A stretch of DNA of 64,000 nt from Pagrus major (lineage: Eukaryota; Chordata; Actinopteri; Spariformes; Sparidae): the NCBI RefSeq assembly GCF_040436345.1, contig NC_133232.1:37135683-37199682 (forward strand). Direction: 5' to 3'. Made by a program: the position numbers and the translations under genes. This document shows, in pieces, positions 12,001 to 26,600 of this stretch. The notes below the pieces were generated by a model, which was not told where the DNA came from, did no database searches, and saw nothing but the letters and a program-made list of their open reading frames with translations. Within the stretch, counting starts at the first letter, position 1. Each line of letters begins with the position of its first letter.

Positions 12001-14596
12001 AAGCAACAAAAAGCTTAGTGGAGGTTTAACAATAACATTATAAATGATAAAAGTTAGTTAAACTCAGTAACTGTGTTGGTAATTCACTCATGAGACTTTT
12101 ATAAATGTTCTCAAGCATCTATAAACTCTGAACAAGTTTCTTAATGTCATTGTCTTACTTTTGAATGTCTTATAATCCAAATAAACTTTGTATTTATGAT
12201 GCTATTACTCACTCGTATATAATCGTACTGACACATAATAATGTTGATAATAATTACCTTTTGACTAACACTTAAAAATAAAATAGACTTTACTGTCTTT
12301 ACTCATTACGAGGCCCTTCAGAAGCATCACCTGTTCACCTGGTTATTTTATTCTCTGTATTGTTATTTGCCTGAATCTATTTTACTGTGACGCTGAATTT
12401 CCTTTATCATGTTTTGCCATGTAAAGCACTTTTGTTTAGAAATAAATTATATGAATAAAACATTTAATTTTAATTATAATTCTGGTCCATAAACATAAAC
12501 ATATAAGCACAAGGTCAGGAAACATGTATCTGTCATTTGTGGAGACTCTTTCATGCTCGCTTCATGCTCGCTTCATGTTCGCTTCATGCTCGAATCATGT
12601 TCTCTTCATGTTCTCTTCATGTTCGCTTCATGTTCGCTTCATGTTCGCTTCATGCTCGCTTCATGTTCGCTTCACGTTCGCTTCACGCTCGCTTCACGTT
12701 CGCTTCACGTTCTCTTTCATGTTCGCTTCATGTTCGCTTCATGCTCGCTTCATGTTCACTTCACGTTCGCTTCACGCTCGCTTCACGTTCGCTTCACGTT
12801 CTCTTTCATGTTCGCTTCATGTTCGCTTCACGTTCGCTTCACGCTCGCTTCACGTTCGCTTCACGTTCTCTTTCATGTTCGCTTCATGTTCGCTTCATGT
12901 TCGCTTCATGCTCGCTTCATGTTAACTTCACGTTCGCTTCACGTTCTCTTTCATGCTCGCTTCATGTTCACTTCACGTTCGCTTCACGTTCTCTTTCATG
13001 CTCGCTTCATGTGACCCATCATCGACCTGTTCAGAGCGCGTCCACTCGAGTGCTGCAGCGTGTGTTCAGCTGAGTGTCTGACTGATTAACTGATCCTGTC
13101 TGACCTTTTCTTTGCAGTGAGTAATCTTTGCCGTCGGGACGCTGCTGAGCTTGTGCTTGTTGTTTATCACACCTTAATAAACTGTCTTGTATTTTGAAGT
13201 GCTCTCATCCTGCATGTCTAACCTCTGAGTGGACACGTTTCAGCCTCATTTCTTCTTAAGATATCTGTGACTTTTTGCACTTTTAACAATTATTTCAGCA
13301 ATTTCTTTCTTTTTGGGTGAAAAAACTGACCTTAAGGATTTCCTCTGGTGCATTTCTCTACAACACTGAAGTTCTTTAATTCAGTGAAACTGCTTCATCA
13401 TAAATAATTCAGACAGCATTTGTAAAGGCCAGTTACTGTTCAAATACATGTTTAAGTGAAATAATAGTGTATAAGAAGAATAGATAGTGGTGGTATGTTG
13501 TTTTCAAACTGTGATGTTGCTCTCTGATAAAATCTACATTCAGACATGAGAACAAGTAAATATGCTGCAGAAACCAACACTCACCTTCCCTGAGATGCTC
13601 GACGCTCCTGTTGCCCAGAATTTTGATGATTTTTTCCTCGTCTGTGCCGACCTTGCCCTCACCAGCAGCGTACAGGTCCTGTAGTGGCAGGTACACACTT
13701 GTACATTGCAGCTCACACACACAGCAACCTTTTGCAGACGTGATTTATTTGAACACACAGACGGTGACGGCACTGATGTAAGAGCTCGTACTTACCAACA
13801 CAACACAGGAAACTTCTGTTTCGCTCAATATGTCTTTGCTATGAGAGAGAAGTTCTGCCTTCATGATCCTTTATGTTATGTGTTTCTCATCTTATGCTCA
13901 GATACACAAAGATTATTCAAATAAAAAAATCAATAATTATAAATGTTTTATGGGAAACAATTTGTTCCATTCCCGGAGGTTTACATCCTGTAATCAATTT
14001 TTCATATTGACGATTCTTCAGCCTCGACCTTTAGCTTTTGAGAGCAGCCACACAAATAAGATCATAAATTTAATGTGCTGACATTTGAAAGAAGAAACCA
14101 TCTGATCGGAGCCACAGCGGCCATCTTCCTGTTGTTAGGGTCTATGTGACTGTTCTGCCACTAGATGTCACACTAGAGAAACCTGACACAAAACCAACAC
14201 TGGAAATGAAAACAGTATAACCACAAGTGTCTCTAGGTTGCCTTTTTAAAACTGAAGCACCAGTTTAGATTCTGCAAAACAATAAGTTTGGCTGCTGTAC
14301 AGCACAAAGGACGGGGCTGCCTGTTTCTGCACCTCACCTTGTCTCATGCACACATTCAGGACCTGTGCAGGGAGCAGTGTGACCTATAGCGACTGTCTGT
14401 TCATCGAATACAAAGCTGCAGCCAGCAGCCGGTGAGCTTAGCTTAGCTTAGCTTAGCATAAAGACTGAAAGCACAGGGAAACATGCTAACTTGTTAATGT
14501 GTTTGCTTTCTTACCTTGGCGTCTTTCTGGATCTTCTCCTCGTCTATTCCCTCCTCTCTGCTCCCCTTTACAGACAGACAGGAGGACATACAGGAG

Positions 14597-14627
<31 letters not shown>

Positions 14628-17600
14628 AGGAGGACAGACAGGAGGATGGACAGACAGACAGACAGACAGACAGACAGGAGGACACACAGACAGACAGACA
14701 GGAGGACAGATAGGAGGACAGACAGGAGGACACACAGACAGACAGACAGACAGACAGGAGGACAGACAGGAGGACAGACAGGAGGACAAACACAGTCGGT
14801 CAGTGTGGATGGGAACACGAGAGCTCAGACCTGCATCTCTTTCCCCAGCTGAGCCCTGAAGATTACATGAAGCGCAGAGTCCAGGTCACAGTTGTGCCTG
14901 TGGACCACGACACATCAGAGACACCTCCTGTAGTGTATTCTGCTCTCACCTCCTCCCCTCCCATTCTCCAACCCACACCTCAGCCTCTCATGACTTTGTA
15001 ATGGCCTCACCAGAGGCTCTCAGTATCAGGAAAGGAAACACAAGTCTCTCCCCCCTTCTCCTACCTGCAGGAGGATCACCAGTAGTTTCTGATAGTGCCC
15101 TGAGGTGTCACCGCAGATATCTTTCTCCAGCTTGCTGCTGAACTCTGGAAGAAAGAGGAGAAGAGGGGCAGAAGATTGCTTACACTTCCAGCTCACAACA
15201 GTCACCGATGGCTGCAATCGACCCCGGTGGACCGCCCTCCGCTCTGCAGGAGGATCTCCGACGGCAGCGATTTGATTAGTCGGCTAAAGGACAGCGTGGC
15301 CTTCTCTTTCGTCCAGATCAGATAAACTGGCCTCCTTTCCTTTGGCTGTCAGTGCCTTTGCTGTCAGATGCTATTTTCCATTGTGGTTTGTTGCAATTTA
15401 GAGACGTTTCTGGAGACGTTCTCACGGGGACACATTTGGGTGAGACAAGTGTGAAGAGAGGTGCAAATGATGCTACGCCATTGACTGTAAATAGACTTTA
15501 TGCACCAGAGGCTTCTGCATCTTCTACTCACTGGAGAATACTAGATACTTCAAATACATATGAGATTAGAAAAACATATACTTCCAGACTTTAATAAAGT
15601 TCACAGTCTTTACATTTCAGCTTGTTTTTCAATCCTGTGAAATTATTTTTGAACTAATTGTTTCCCCAGAATTAAATGTAAAGACACTGTCACGAGTCAC
15701 AGCGGCTCTAAAATGTGACTCCACTGTTTTTACTACTACTACTACTTACTAACTAAAAATTCGACTTCATACTTTTTCAAATGAAATCATTCAGTTACAA
15801 TTGCTGTAATTTAAATTGGCTCGTGGCTCGTTACTTTGTCTTGACAGTAAATGATTTTCTGGTTTTATTGCAACATCGCTCCACCTGACAGCGCTGATGA
15901 AGACATCGACTAATCGATTCAGCATTAAACTGCACGTAAAAGCAGATGAAAGCAGTTTAGACGATGTGAGTTTGCTGTCCAGGAAATATTATTTTTCCAT
16001 TTTTGTGCAAAAGACACGAGCACATCTGAAGTCATTCAAGCAGCTCCACCTGGATCATCTGGCTCTATGTTGTCTGCATGTTTCCAGCCTCTCTCTGTCG
16101 AGTCACACACTTCAGGAACAAGTCCAGGTCCACCTGTCCAGGTCCACCTGTCCAGGTGGCAAAAACTACTGAGTGAGAACGTGTTGAATGGAAAATAACG
16201 TAAAGGAAACCTTTGAGGGGCAAGAGTATATGTTCTCAATGGAATGTAACTAAGTACATTTACCCGAGTACTGTACTTACAGTTACAGTTTTGCAGCATT
16301 TGCACTTTGAGTATTTTCTGCTACTTTATACATCAACTCTACATTCTGGAGGCAAATATCGTACGTTTGCTGCCTGACACACCAAAGCCACAGTTGTGTA
16401 TTTGGTATTAATTTTTTGATCGGCAATTAGAAAAAAACAAAACTGATTCCAATAATTAGAAAAATGCTGATTCAATAATAAGTCTCATAATTTACTTTTA
16501 CTTGTGCTTTTGAGACTGAAGTGCATTTGATTTCAGCTCAAGTGAGACATTTGGTTTACAGTAGTAACACTAGTCTGTCCATGACAACGCTTAATGAAAG
16601 CTGTGGGCACATTAACACAAAACAAGGTTTTCTCTCCAAACTTAAAGATCTCATCAGCCTTGTTGCACATTTCAGCCTGTCACAATAAAGCAGAGGGAAA
16701 GCTCAGCCCGACGCATCAATAACAGAAACATGAGTGAATCACCTTTCTTGTACACTTTGATGATATCTTTAATCTCTTCGCCCGTCCTGGAGGCCAGGAT
16801 TTCAATCAGCACATCGTCATCAGTCCCGGCTCCCTGAACCAAACACAACATGTGGATGAGACGACATGGATTTGTGTGGCGGCGTGTTCTCATAGCAATC
16901 TCACCTTTTTTCATGGTTTGTCAACATCAATAAAAGTGATTAAGCTCAACATTGTTTAAGAAAAAAGGCTGAGGGAAATGGTTGAAGTATAATTGGTCAG
17001 CACAATGTGCTAAAGAGGAATGAAGCGAGAGGATGAAGAAGCTCAGTTTACCGCAGAGAATTAGCTTTGAGGCTCAGCCACACTTTCACTCTCTTCTCTT
17101 CACCGTAATTAACCTCTCAGCTAACAAATGGAGCAGCAGGTGTGACGGGATGCAGCGGCCAGTCCTAAATGCTTTGCCTTCACTTTGACTGAACATTTCA
17201 TTCGTGCTGGTAATGCAAATGTAAATGTGATTAAAGAATAGTAATTCAGAAGAGAATCCAGGAGTGCTGAAGTTATTATCTCAGGCAAACCTCCGTCAAA
17301 CCTCCTCAGCCTTTAGTGTGACATAAGAAGCAGCAGAGGCAGGTTCGCGATGCATTAAAGGATTATGGTGGCTGAAACATCTCGGTGTAAAACAGGCTGT
17401 TAGATGGAAGCGACAGTATCAATAAGTGATATGTGTGCTCAGATGTTATACCACCAGGTGTTACAACCTGCACTGACAATCAGAGATAAAAAAAACGTGA
17501 AGGGAAGCAAAGAGAATAAGAGGATCGTATCTGTCGAGCAGCTCTAATGAAAAACAGCCTTGGCCTCTGACCCTAAATAAATCTGAAGCAGATGCAGACA

Positions 17601-20600
17601 AAGGCAAGGTTACTTCATTCATGAAAATGACACCGTATGAAAGATTGTTTTCATTATGCAGCGCACTGAGTGCTGAGTGTCACATGTCCGTATGTTTCCA
17701 GCAGACTGTGGCTCCTTTTGTTCAGGAAGCATGAGATATGCTATATGCTAATTAAGTTTAAGGTTTCAAGGTTCATTCAATTGTCATTTTACAACACGGG
17801 GTTTGTTACGTGTGGCCACTGGGAGGCAACCGCCATTCCGCCATTAGGCCCTAACTGTCGGCATGGCAACACTTCAACCTTTAATTAAACGCCCCATCAT
17901 TCCGACATTTTTTGCCTCCTAAGGTCGGAATGCTGGTATTTATTTCTTTTTTAAACGTGTTGCCGTTCCGACACATCTTTTAAAAGGGTTAGCCTTGTCG
18001 GATGGCGGCATGTAACCGTGGCCAGTATCAGTGCCTCGTTGTGTTCGGCTACGGCCGTTTGTTTTGAGTTGAATGAATAAATCACTTCTAATTGACTGTG
18101 CTGAGTCGGCGTCCTTCACATGTTACTGGCCTGTTTGTGTTCGAGTCTTTGTTTTGGTTGCTTTGGGGCGTAACAGGGTTGTACAACAAAATGCATCAAG
18201 TAGGTTCATGCAACACAAGAAAAAAAGAAACGTATTTTTCTGTTGGCGTGTTGAGGACGAGTTCAAGAGTCACAGCCGGAGGAAAGACGCTCTCTGGAGG
18301 ACACTTCTGTATTTTCTGCCAGGCTGCGGCTGGGATGTGGTATCATGAGTAAAAAACACACAGTGCCTTTTGTTTTTATGAAAGAAGCTGCGAGAAGAAG
18401 ATTCGACCCAGAGCAATCGCAAATTGATCTTTTGTTCATCAGACTAATCGGTTCGTGTCCTTGCTTTTGTTCTCAGTTTTCAACAGCGAGATTAGTCCTT
18501 TTCACAGCGCTGACTGGGTTTATCAGAACAGCTGCTGCCACAGATTTATAAGATACTCAATGCAAATGTCATGCTTTGGTTTATTTGTTTCCTGTTTATT
18601 TCATGGATTCATCCTGATGTCTCATGTTTTCTTTGTGTTTCCCACCTTTTTGAATTGCCCCATTAGTTTCACTCGTCTTCTCTCGTTTAGCCTGTGTAAG
18701 TCTGTCTGTCCGTCCGTCTGTCAGGCTGCAGTTAGTACTGAGCTCAGGGTTTTGTGCTCCTCAGATCCTTCAGTTTTAGCTTCAGTTGGCTGCTTTTGTT
18801 GCTTGCCTTTGATTTTTTTGGACCACAGCTTCTTATCATGAAAGCTCACTCCTGTTGTTCTGCTCGCCTGCTCCTCTGTGTCTTGTGTTTGGGTCTTTTT
18901 GATGTATACAACAGCAAAGATGGCGTCTAATCACTACACTGAGAGCTGCTCGCTTGGCGCATAAAGAAAGTCTTTGCCCTCTGAAGTGTTTCTCCTGCTG
19001 GCCCTAACGTGAGCTCCTGCTCTGCTCAGCTTTTTCTCGTCTCAAGGAAAGTTTTACAAATATGAAACCTCCATGGATCAAATATGGAGTGATCTTGTTT
19101 GCAGTTCAAAGTGTCCTATTAGCAGTTTTACAGATGTCTCTTCTATATTTTGGCGGTCTGTGGGGAAAATGCGTTTAAGGCCGCACATTTACATTTACAT
19201 TTACATTTACATTTAGGGCATTTAGCAGACGCTTTTGTCCAAAGCAACTTACAATAAGAACATTTGTCACAAGAAAGAAACCACAACATATCACCATCGA
19301 TAAAGATAGAAACATTTTTAAGCCCTCATCTGAGCAAAGTAGCTGCTATTTATCAAGGATACCATAAGAACATAAGTGCTATGATGTAAGTGCTGATGTA
19401 AAAAAGGGTCAGAACATACAAGTGCATATTAATTATTTTATTTTGGGGGGGGGAGGGGGGGGGAGTCGTGCTCTGCGGGGTCGAGGTGAAGTCTGAACAA
19501 GTGAGTCTTGAGTCTTCTGCAGAAGATGGCGAGTGACTCTGCTGTCCTGACGCTGGTCGGGAGTTCGTTCCACCACTGAGGCGCCAGAACAGAGAAGAGT
19601 TGTGACTTCGCTGAGCGGCCTTTGTTTGCTCTCAGCGATGGCGGTACCGGCCGGCCAGCTGATGTAGTGGACCAAAGTGCTCGTGCTGGGCTGTGTGGTC
19701 TGACCAGTGTTTGGAGGTAGACGGGTGCAGTTCCACTGACGGCCTTGAAGGCCAGCACCATGGTCTTGAATCTGACGCGGGCCGCAACAGGAAGCCAGCG
19801 GAGGTCACGGAGGAGACGCGCACATTAGCTGCAATACCACGAATGGCCACTGGGCAGAACTGGAAATGTGGTCTTAATAGCAGATTGAAGACTGATAAAG
19901 ACAAATAATGACTTCAGAAGAGGAACTCAATAGACCTGCAGAGATTAATCAGTTCATTGTCCAATATCAAATTCATCTGCAGCTGTTCTGATAATAAGTC
20001 AACCTAATTTATAAAGTAAAAATCTACATTTTCTGATTCCAGCTTCTTAAATGAGCTTTCTTAGTGAATATTTCTGGTTTCTGGAACAGTCGACTGAACA
20101 TCTTTGGACAAGACATTTGAGGACGTCATTTTGGACTTTGGGAAAGACTCGTCAACATTTTTCACAATTTTCTGACATTTTATAGACAAAATAACGAATT
20201 AATTTATTGAGGAAACAATCGGCAGATGAATCTGGAGTGATAAAAATCGGTAGTTGCAGCCGTAACGCTCAGCAGAGACACAGAGTTGGATGATAATTAT
20301 CTGTGGTTGAACCTTTTAACGATATCTGTCGTCATTCATTACTAATATGAAATGATTAGTGGAGGTTTAGTGCTCTTACAGCCTAATGAACCACATAAAT
20401 ATGTATTAGCTTTTCTCAACCTATACATCAGTAACATTGTTCTCTACTCAACAGTATTTAAGCCATTCATATCCATTCATTAGCCAACACATCCATCCAT
20501 AATATTTTCACTTTTAAATGTTGTGTAACCAAATGAAGATTAACTCTGGATGGCTTTAAACCATCCAGACATATTTTACATTGACACAAGTCCTCGTCAG

Positions 20601-23600
20601 ACGCTTCATCTCGTCTATCACAGGTGCAGCTGAGTTCCCTTCATACGGGCCGATGCCGGGCTCTGTTATTGTGCATGCTGGGTTATTGGCACGGCTTAAA
20701 AAGAAGGAAGCCTTCATCACCGTGAGCGGTTCACACATGTGGTTTTACTGCTGTGGTGAGTTGAGGTGAGTGCCATGAGAAAGGTCTGATGCTCACGTGC
20801 TCCCCCATCAAATGTTGGAGCAAATATGCACAAATACCACAAACAAAAGTAAATGAACTGTGTCGTCTGAGGGTTTTAACTCATTTGCATACAAAAGACT
20901 TGCAATCTGGATTAACTGGAGTTTCTGAGTTGACTTCCATCTGTTACCTTGAGAGCCTTGTGCAGTTGGGAAGCATCGTATGAGATAGCCGGAGTCATCA
21001 GGGCCACAATCAGACTCTCGAACAGCCCACCGAGCTCCGATTTCAACGCGCTGACCAAGTCCTGATGATTAATGAGGAGAACGACAAAACAGGAATAATT
21101 GTGTTTGTGTGGAACTTATCTTCATATCATCACATACATTGTGTAACATGGAGGAAACTGAACGAATGAGCTGTCTCTCTGGCATTTTACTCCATTAATA
21201 GTCTTTAAATGCATAAACAATATTGGATATAACGATATATAACAACACTGTGACACAGGAGAAGTTAGGAATCCTCAAGTAGGAAGGCACAGACTATCCT
21301 CAGGATAACTGCCACTCACTGCCGTCAGGTCTGTTGGTAATGACAAAGATCAACATGAACACTTAAATATTACGACTCAGAGGCTTCTCAGACCTGTCTG
21401 CTGGAGAGGCACATACCGTGTTGCCTGTTAGAGAAACTAACGCTGGTGTTTTGTTGGATAAACTAACAATAATGTTAGACTGTTGAAACAACCAGAGAAA
21501 CAACTGACGTTAGCCTGCTGGAGAGGCTAACACTGATGCTAGTCTACTGGAGAGGCTAACACTGATGCTAGTCTGCTGAAGAGGCTAACACTGATGCTAG
21601 TCTACTGGAGAGGCTAACACTGATGCTAGCCTGCTGGAGAGGCTAACACTGATGCTAGTCTACTGGAGAGGCTAACACTGATGCTAGTCTGCTGAAGAGG
21701 CTAACACTGATGCTAGCCTGCTGGAGAGGCTAACACTGATGCTAGCCTGCTGGAGAGGCTAACACTGATGCTAGTCTGCTGAAGAGGCTAACACTGATGC
21801 TAGTCTGCTGAAGAGGCTAACACTGATGCTAGTCTACTGAAGAGGCTAACACTGATGCTAGCCTACTGAAGAGGCTAACACTGATGCTAGCCTACTGAAG
21901 AGGCTAACACTGATGCTAGTCTGCTGAAGAGGCTAACACTGATGCTAGCCTGCTGGAGAGGCTAACACTGATGCTAGTCTGCTGAAGAGGCTAACACTGA
22001 TGCTAGTCTACTGAAGAGGCTAACACTGATGCTAGCCTACTGAAGAGGCTAACACTGATGCTAGCCTACTGAAGAGGCTAACACTGATGCTAGCCTACTG
22101 AAGAGGCTAACACTGATGCTAGTCTGCTGAAGAGGCTAACACTGATGCTAGTCTACTGGAGAGGCTAACACTGATGCTAGTCTGCTGGACAAACTAACAC
22201 TGATGCTAGCCTGCTGAAGAGGCTAACACTGATGCTAGCCTACTGAAGAGGCTAACACTGATGCTAGTCTGCTGGACAAACTAACAATGATGTTAGCCTG
22301 CTGAAGACGTTAACACTAGCTTTAGCCTCAGACAGCCGTTGTCATGGATACAGGCAGTCTCAACACAGACACACACACGACAGAATGACCAGCTGCCATT
22401 TTGTTTGAGTTAGGACTCGAGGTCTGAGATGGGAAGAAATGTAAATGAAAATGATGGTGGTCATCACAAACCTTTGGTTTACTGGTGGATTGGTGCAGAA
22501 CTCCACCTGCTTTACAGTGTAGAGTCTGTAACGTGATGTAGTTTGAATCCTGCCCATCATGCTGTGTGTCTGAACGTAAACAGTGCAACATGTATTTCAT
22601 GACGCCCTCTTCGTTTCTGCTCATCCTCCCACCTTTCTGCCGTGTCTCCATTACTTTCTTCTTGATCACTGCTTGCCTCCACTTTTTCCCAGCTGGACTG
22701 GCAGTTATTTCCTTTTGCAACGCTGTTTCTGCCAGTTTATCAGCACACTCATTCATCAGCCCCTCGTGTGCTGGCACAGTCTAAGTAAACTACGGTAGCG
22801 TTCAGTGCGTCTCCGACAGCTCTCTGTTGACGGACTCAGACACAGCGACTGCATGTGTGCGTATCACCACCCTGTCTGCTCTGACCTCTTCACCCACTCT
22901 AACCTGATGCCACTATAGAAACAGATAACTGTTTGGATCATTACAGATTTACCTGGAGAAAGGAAAATAGATTTACTTAAACTACCAGCGAATCAAAAAT
23001 ACACATTACTGGCAGATGGCTTCATTGTTGTTGATTTGTGTGTGCAACGAATCACATATAATGACACTGCAGATGAACACAACCGGGATATAACTGCTGA
23101 AACAGTGTCGACAACAAAGCAAACAAACACCTGGAGGGATCCTGTAATCTGCTCTTCTTGGCCAGAAGTGTTCAGTAGGCAGACAAGTCATTTCTTTAAC
23201 AGCTCACAGAAAGCATCTATCGCCACATCAGAATCTGTTTCCCTTCTCAGCTCTGTTAGGAGCCAGCGAATCGTATTCCCATCAACAGTTTGTCACAGAG
23301 GCATCACAGAGCAGGAATTACACTGAGCCACAGAGGCAGCAGACCCTGCAGCATGCAGCCAGACACATTACTTATACACCGCTAAGATATCAGTATTTAC
23401 AGTTCTCATTTTGGGTGTTATTGCATATGAGCGGTCTGAGGCTCTTCAGCCATTACACTTTAGAGGTGCACTGAAACAGTGATGAAGGAAATGGGCTCCT
23501 CTGTGGGCTCGTTGTGATAAAACACTGTAATGTTCAGAGATATTCTGGAAGCTACTTGTACTTCTGAACCCTTCTTCTCCCCGGCTGCCTCAGCTACCTC

Positions 23601-26600
23601 CACGGCAGGCAGACAGCAAATGACCTGCTGCCTTCAGTCCACAGGTGGTCATGAAATAACTTGACAGTGTGATAGAACGGTGAGAGCAGGAGAGCATCAG
23701 GTGACCCGGGCCTCGTATAACTGATGGAGCAGCATTCTGGTCCGTGGAGACTGGAGGATGCTGGTCTCCCCACAGCTCACAGCTCTGGCGATTCACTTTC
23801 CCTGTATGACTGTCAGCTCGCTGCCAGATCATCAATGACAGAAGGTCTGAGATGCTGAACGTGCAGTGGAGGCTGAGCGAGGCTGAGCGAGGCTGAAGCA
23901 GCCTGGCAGAAATACAGCCGCCACAACGATCCCTCACCACACAGAGGCTGAGGCTTCTTCAGCTGCTGGAGGCGGAGCTTCTTCAGCTGCTGGAGGTGGA
24001 GGTGGAGCTTCTTCAGCTGGTGGAGGTGGAGCTTCTAACAGCTGCTGGAGGTGGAGGTGGAGCTTCTTCAGCTGGTGGAGGTGGAGCTTCTAACAGCTGC
24101 TGGAGCTTCCAACAGCTGCTGGAGCTTCTAACAGCTGGTGGAGGTGGAGCTTCTAACAGCTGGTGGAGGTGGAGCTTCTTCAGCTGCTGGAGGTGGAGCT
24201 TCTTCAGCTGGTGGAGGTGGAGCTTCTTCAGCTGCTGGAGGCGGAGCTTCTTCAGCTGGTGGAGGTGGAGCTTCTTCAGCTGCTGGAGGCGGAGCTTCTT
24301 CAGCTGGTGGAGGTGGAGCTTCAACAGCTGCTGGAGCTTCTAACAACTGCTGGAGGTGGAGCTTCAACAGCTGCTGGAGCTTCTTCAGCTGCTGGAGGTG
24401 GAGCTTCTAACAGCTGCTGGAGGCGGAGCTTCTAACAGCTGCTGGAGGTGGAGCTTCTAACAGCTGCTGGAGCTTCTAACAGCTGCTGGAGGCGGAGCTT
24501 CTAACAGCTGCTGGAGGCGGAGCTTCTAACAGCTGGTGGAGGTGGAGCTTCTAACAGCTGCTGGAGGCGGAGCTTCTAACAGCTGCTGGAGGTGGAGCTT
24601 CTAACAACTGGTGGAGGCGGAGCTTCTTCAGCTGGTGGAGCTTCTAACAGCTGGTGGAGGTGGAGCTTCTAACAACTGGTGGAGGCGGAGCTTCTTCAGC
24701 TGGTGGAGCTTCTAACAGCTGGTGGAGGTGGAGCTTCTTCAGCTGGTGGAGGCGGAGCTTCTAACAGCTGCTGGAGGCGGAGCTTCTAACAGCTGCTGGA
24801 GGCGGAGCTTCAACAGCTGCTGGAGGCGGAGCTTCTAACAGCTGCTGGAGGCGGAGCTTCTAACAGCTGCTGGAGGTGGAGCTTCTAACAGCTGCTGGAG
24901 GTGGAGCTTCTTCAGCTGCTGGAGGCGGAGCTTCTAACAGCTGCTGGAGCTTCTTCAGCTGGTGGAGGCGGAGCTTCTAACAGCTGCTGGAGCTTCTTCA
25001 GCTGCTGGAGGCGGAGCTTCTAACAGCTGCTGGAGCTTCTTCAGCTGGTGGAGGTGGAGCTTCTAACAGCTGCTGGAGGTGGAGCTTCTAACAGCTGCTG
25101 GAGCTTCTAACAGCGGCTGGAGGCGGAGCTTCTAACAGCTGCTGGAGGTGGAGCTTCTAACAGCTGCTGGAGCTTCTAACAGCTGCTGGAGGTGGAGCTT
25201 CTAACAGCTGCTAGAGCTTCTTCAGCTGGTGGAGGTGGAGGCGGAGCTTCTAACAGCTGCTGGAGCTTCTAACAGCTGCTAGAGCTTCTTCAGCTGGTGG
25301 AGGCGGAGCTTCTAACAGCTGCTGGAGCTTCTAACAGCTGCTGGAGGTGGAGCTTCTAACACCTGCTGGAGGTGGAGCTTCTAACAGCTGCTAGAGCTTC
25401 TTCAGCTGGTGGAGGTGGAGCTTCTTCAGCTGGTGGAGGTGGAGCTTCTTCAGCTGGTGGAGCTTCTAACAGCTGCTAGAGCTTCTTCAGCTGGTGGAGG
25501 TGGAGCTTCTAACAGCTGTTGGAGCTTCTAACAGCTGCTGGAGGTGGAGCTTCTAACACCTGCTGGAGGTGGAGCTTCTAACAGCTGGTGGAGCTTCTAA
25601 CACCTGCTGGAGGTGGAGCTTCTAACAGCTGGTGGAGCTTCTAACACCTGCTGGAGGTGGAGCTTCAACAGCTGCTGGAGCTTCTAACAGCTGCTGGAGG
25701 TGGAGCTTCTTCAGCTGGTGGAGCTTCTAACAGCTGCTGGAGCTTCTTCAGCTGGTGGAGGTGGAGCTTCTAACAGCTGCTGGAGGCGGAGCTTCTAACA
25801 GCTGCTGGAGCTTCTTCAGCTGGTGGAGGTGGAGCTTCTAACAGCTGCTGGAGGTGGAGCTTCTAACAGCTGCTGGAGCTTCTAACAGCTGGTTGAGGTG
25901 GAGCTTCTAACAGCTGCTGGAGGCGGAGCTTCTAACAGCTGCTGGAGGCGGAGCTTCTAACAGCTGCTGGAGCTTCTTCAGCTGGTGGAGGTGGAGCTTC
26001 TAACAGCTGCTGGAGGTGGAGCTTCTAACAGCTGCTGGAGCTTCTAACAGCTGCTGGAGCTTCTTCAGCTGGTGGAGGTGGAGCTTCTTCAGCTGGTGGA
26101 GCTTCTAACAGCTGCTGGAGCTTCTAACAGCTGCTGGAGGTGGAGCTTCTAACAGCTGCTGGAGCTTCTTCAGCTGGTGGAGGTGGAGCTTCTAACAGCT
26201 GCTGGAGGTGGAGCTTCTAACAGCTGCTGGAGCTTCTTCAGCTGCTGGAGGCGGAGCTTCTAACAGCTGCTGGAGGTGGAGCTTCAACAGCTGCTGGAGG
26301 CGGAGCTTCTAACAGCTGCTGGAGGCGGAGCTTCTAACAGCTGCTGGAGGTGGAGCTTCTAACAGCTGCTGGAGGTGGAGCTTCTTCAGCTGCTGGAGGC
26401 GGAGCTTCTAACAGCTGCTGGAGGTGGAGCTTCTAACAGCTGCTGGAGGTGGAGCTTCTAACAGCTGCTGGAGGTGGAGCTTCTTCAGCTGCTGGAGGCG
26501 GAGCTTCTAACAGCTGCTGGAGGTGGAGCTTCTAACAGCTGGTGGAGGTGGAGCTTCTAACAGCTGCTGGAGCTTCAACAGCTGCTGGAGGCGGAGCTTC

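Noticed and set aside
12524-13073. Three overlapping frames of 130-180 codons
   Set aside because: All arise from the 11-bp repeat, which cycles through the three frames. There is no unique sequence or splice support.
14486-14859. Several frames rich in Thr/Asp/Arg/Gln or Cys/Leu/Ser on both strands
   Set aside because: Products of the CAGA microsatellite. Only the exon 14565-14515 next to it is real.
18073-18841. Run of overlapping plus-strand frames (60-128 codons)
   Set aside because: No recognisable domain, no splice-site support and composition like non-coding intron.
21508-22310. CRISPR-like regular repeat spacing
   Set aside because: Units are contiguous 29-bp copies with no unique spacers, and the genome is vertebrate. 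It is a minisatellite.
23996-24435. Silk- or elastin-like Gly/Ala/Ser and Leu/Glu frames
   Set aside because: Start of the E-box minisatellite; TTCTAAC modules bring stops soon after. No conserved start, signal or splice sites.
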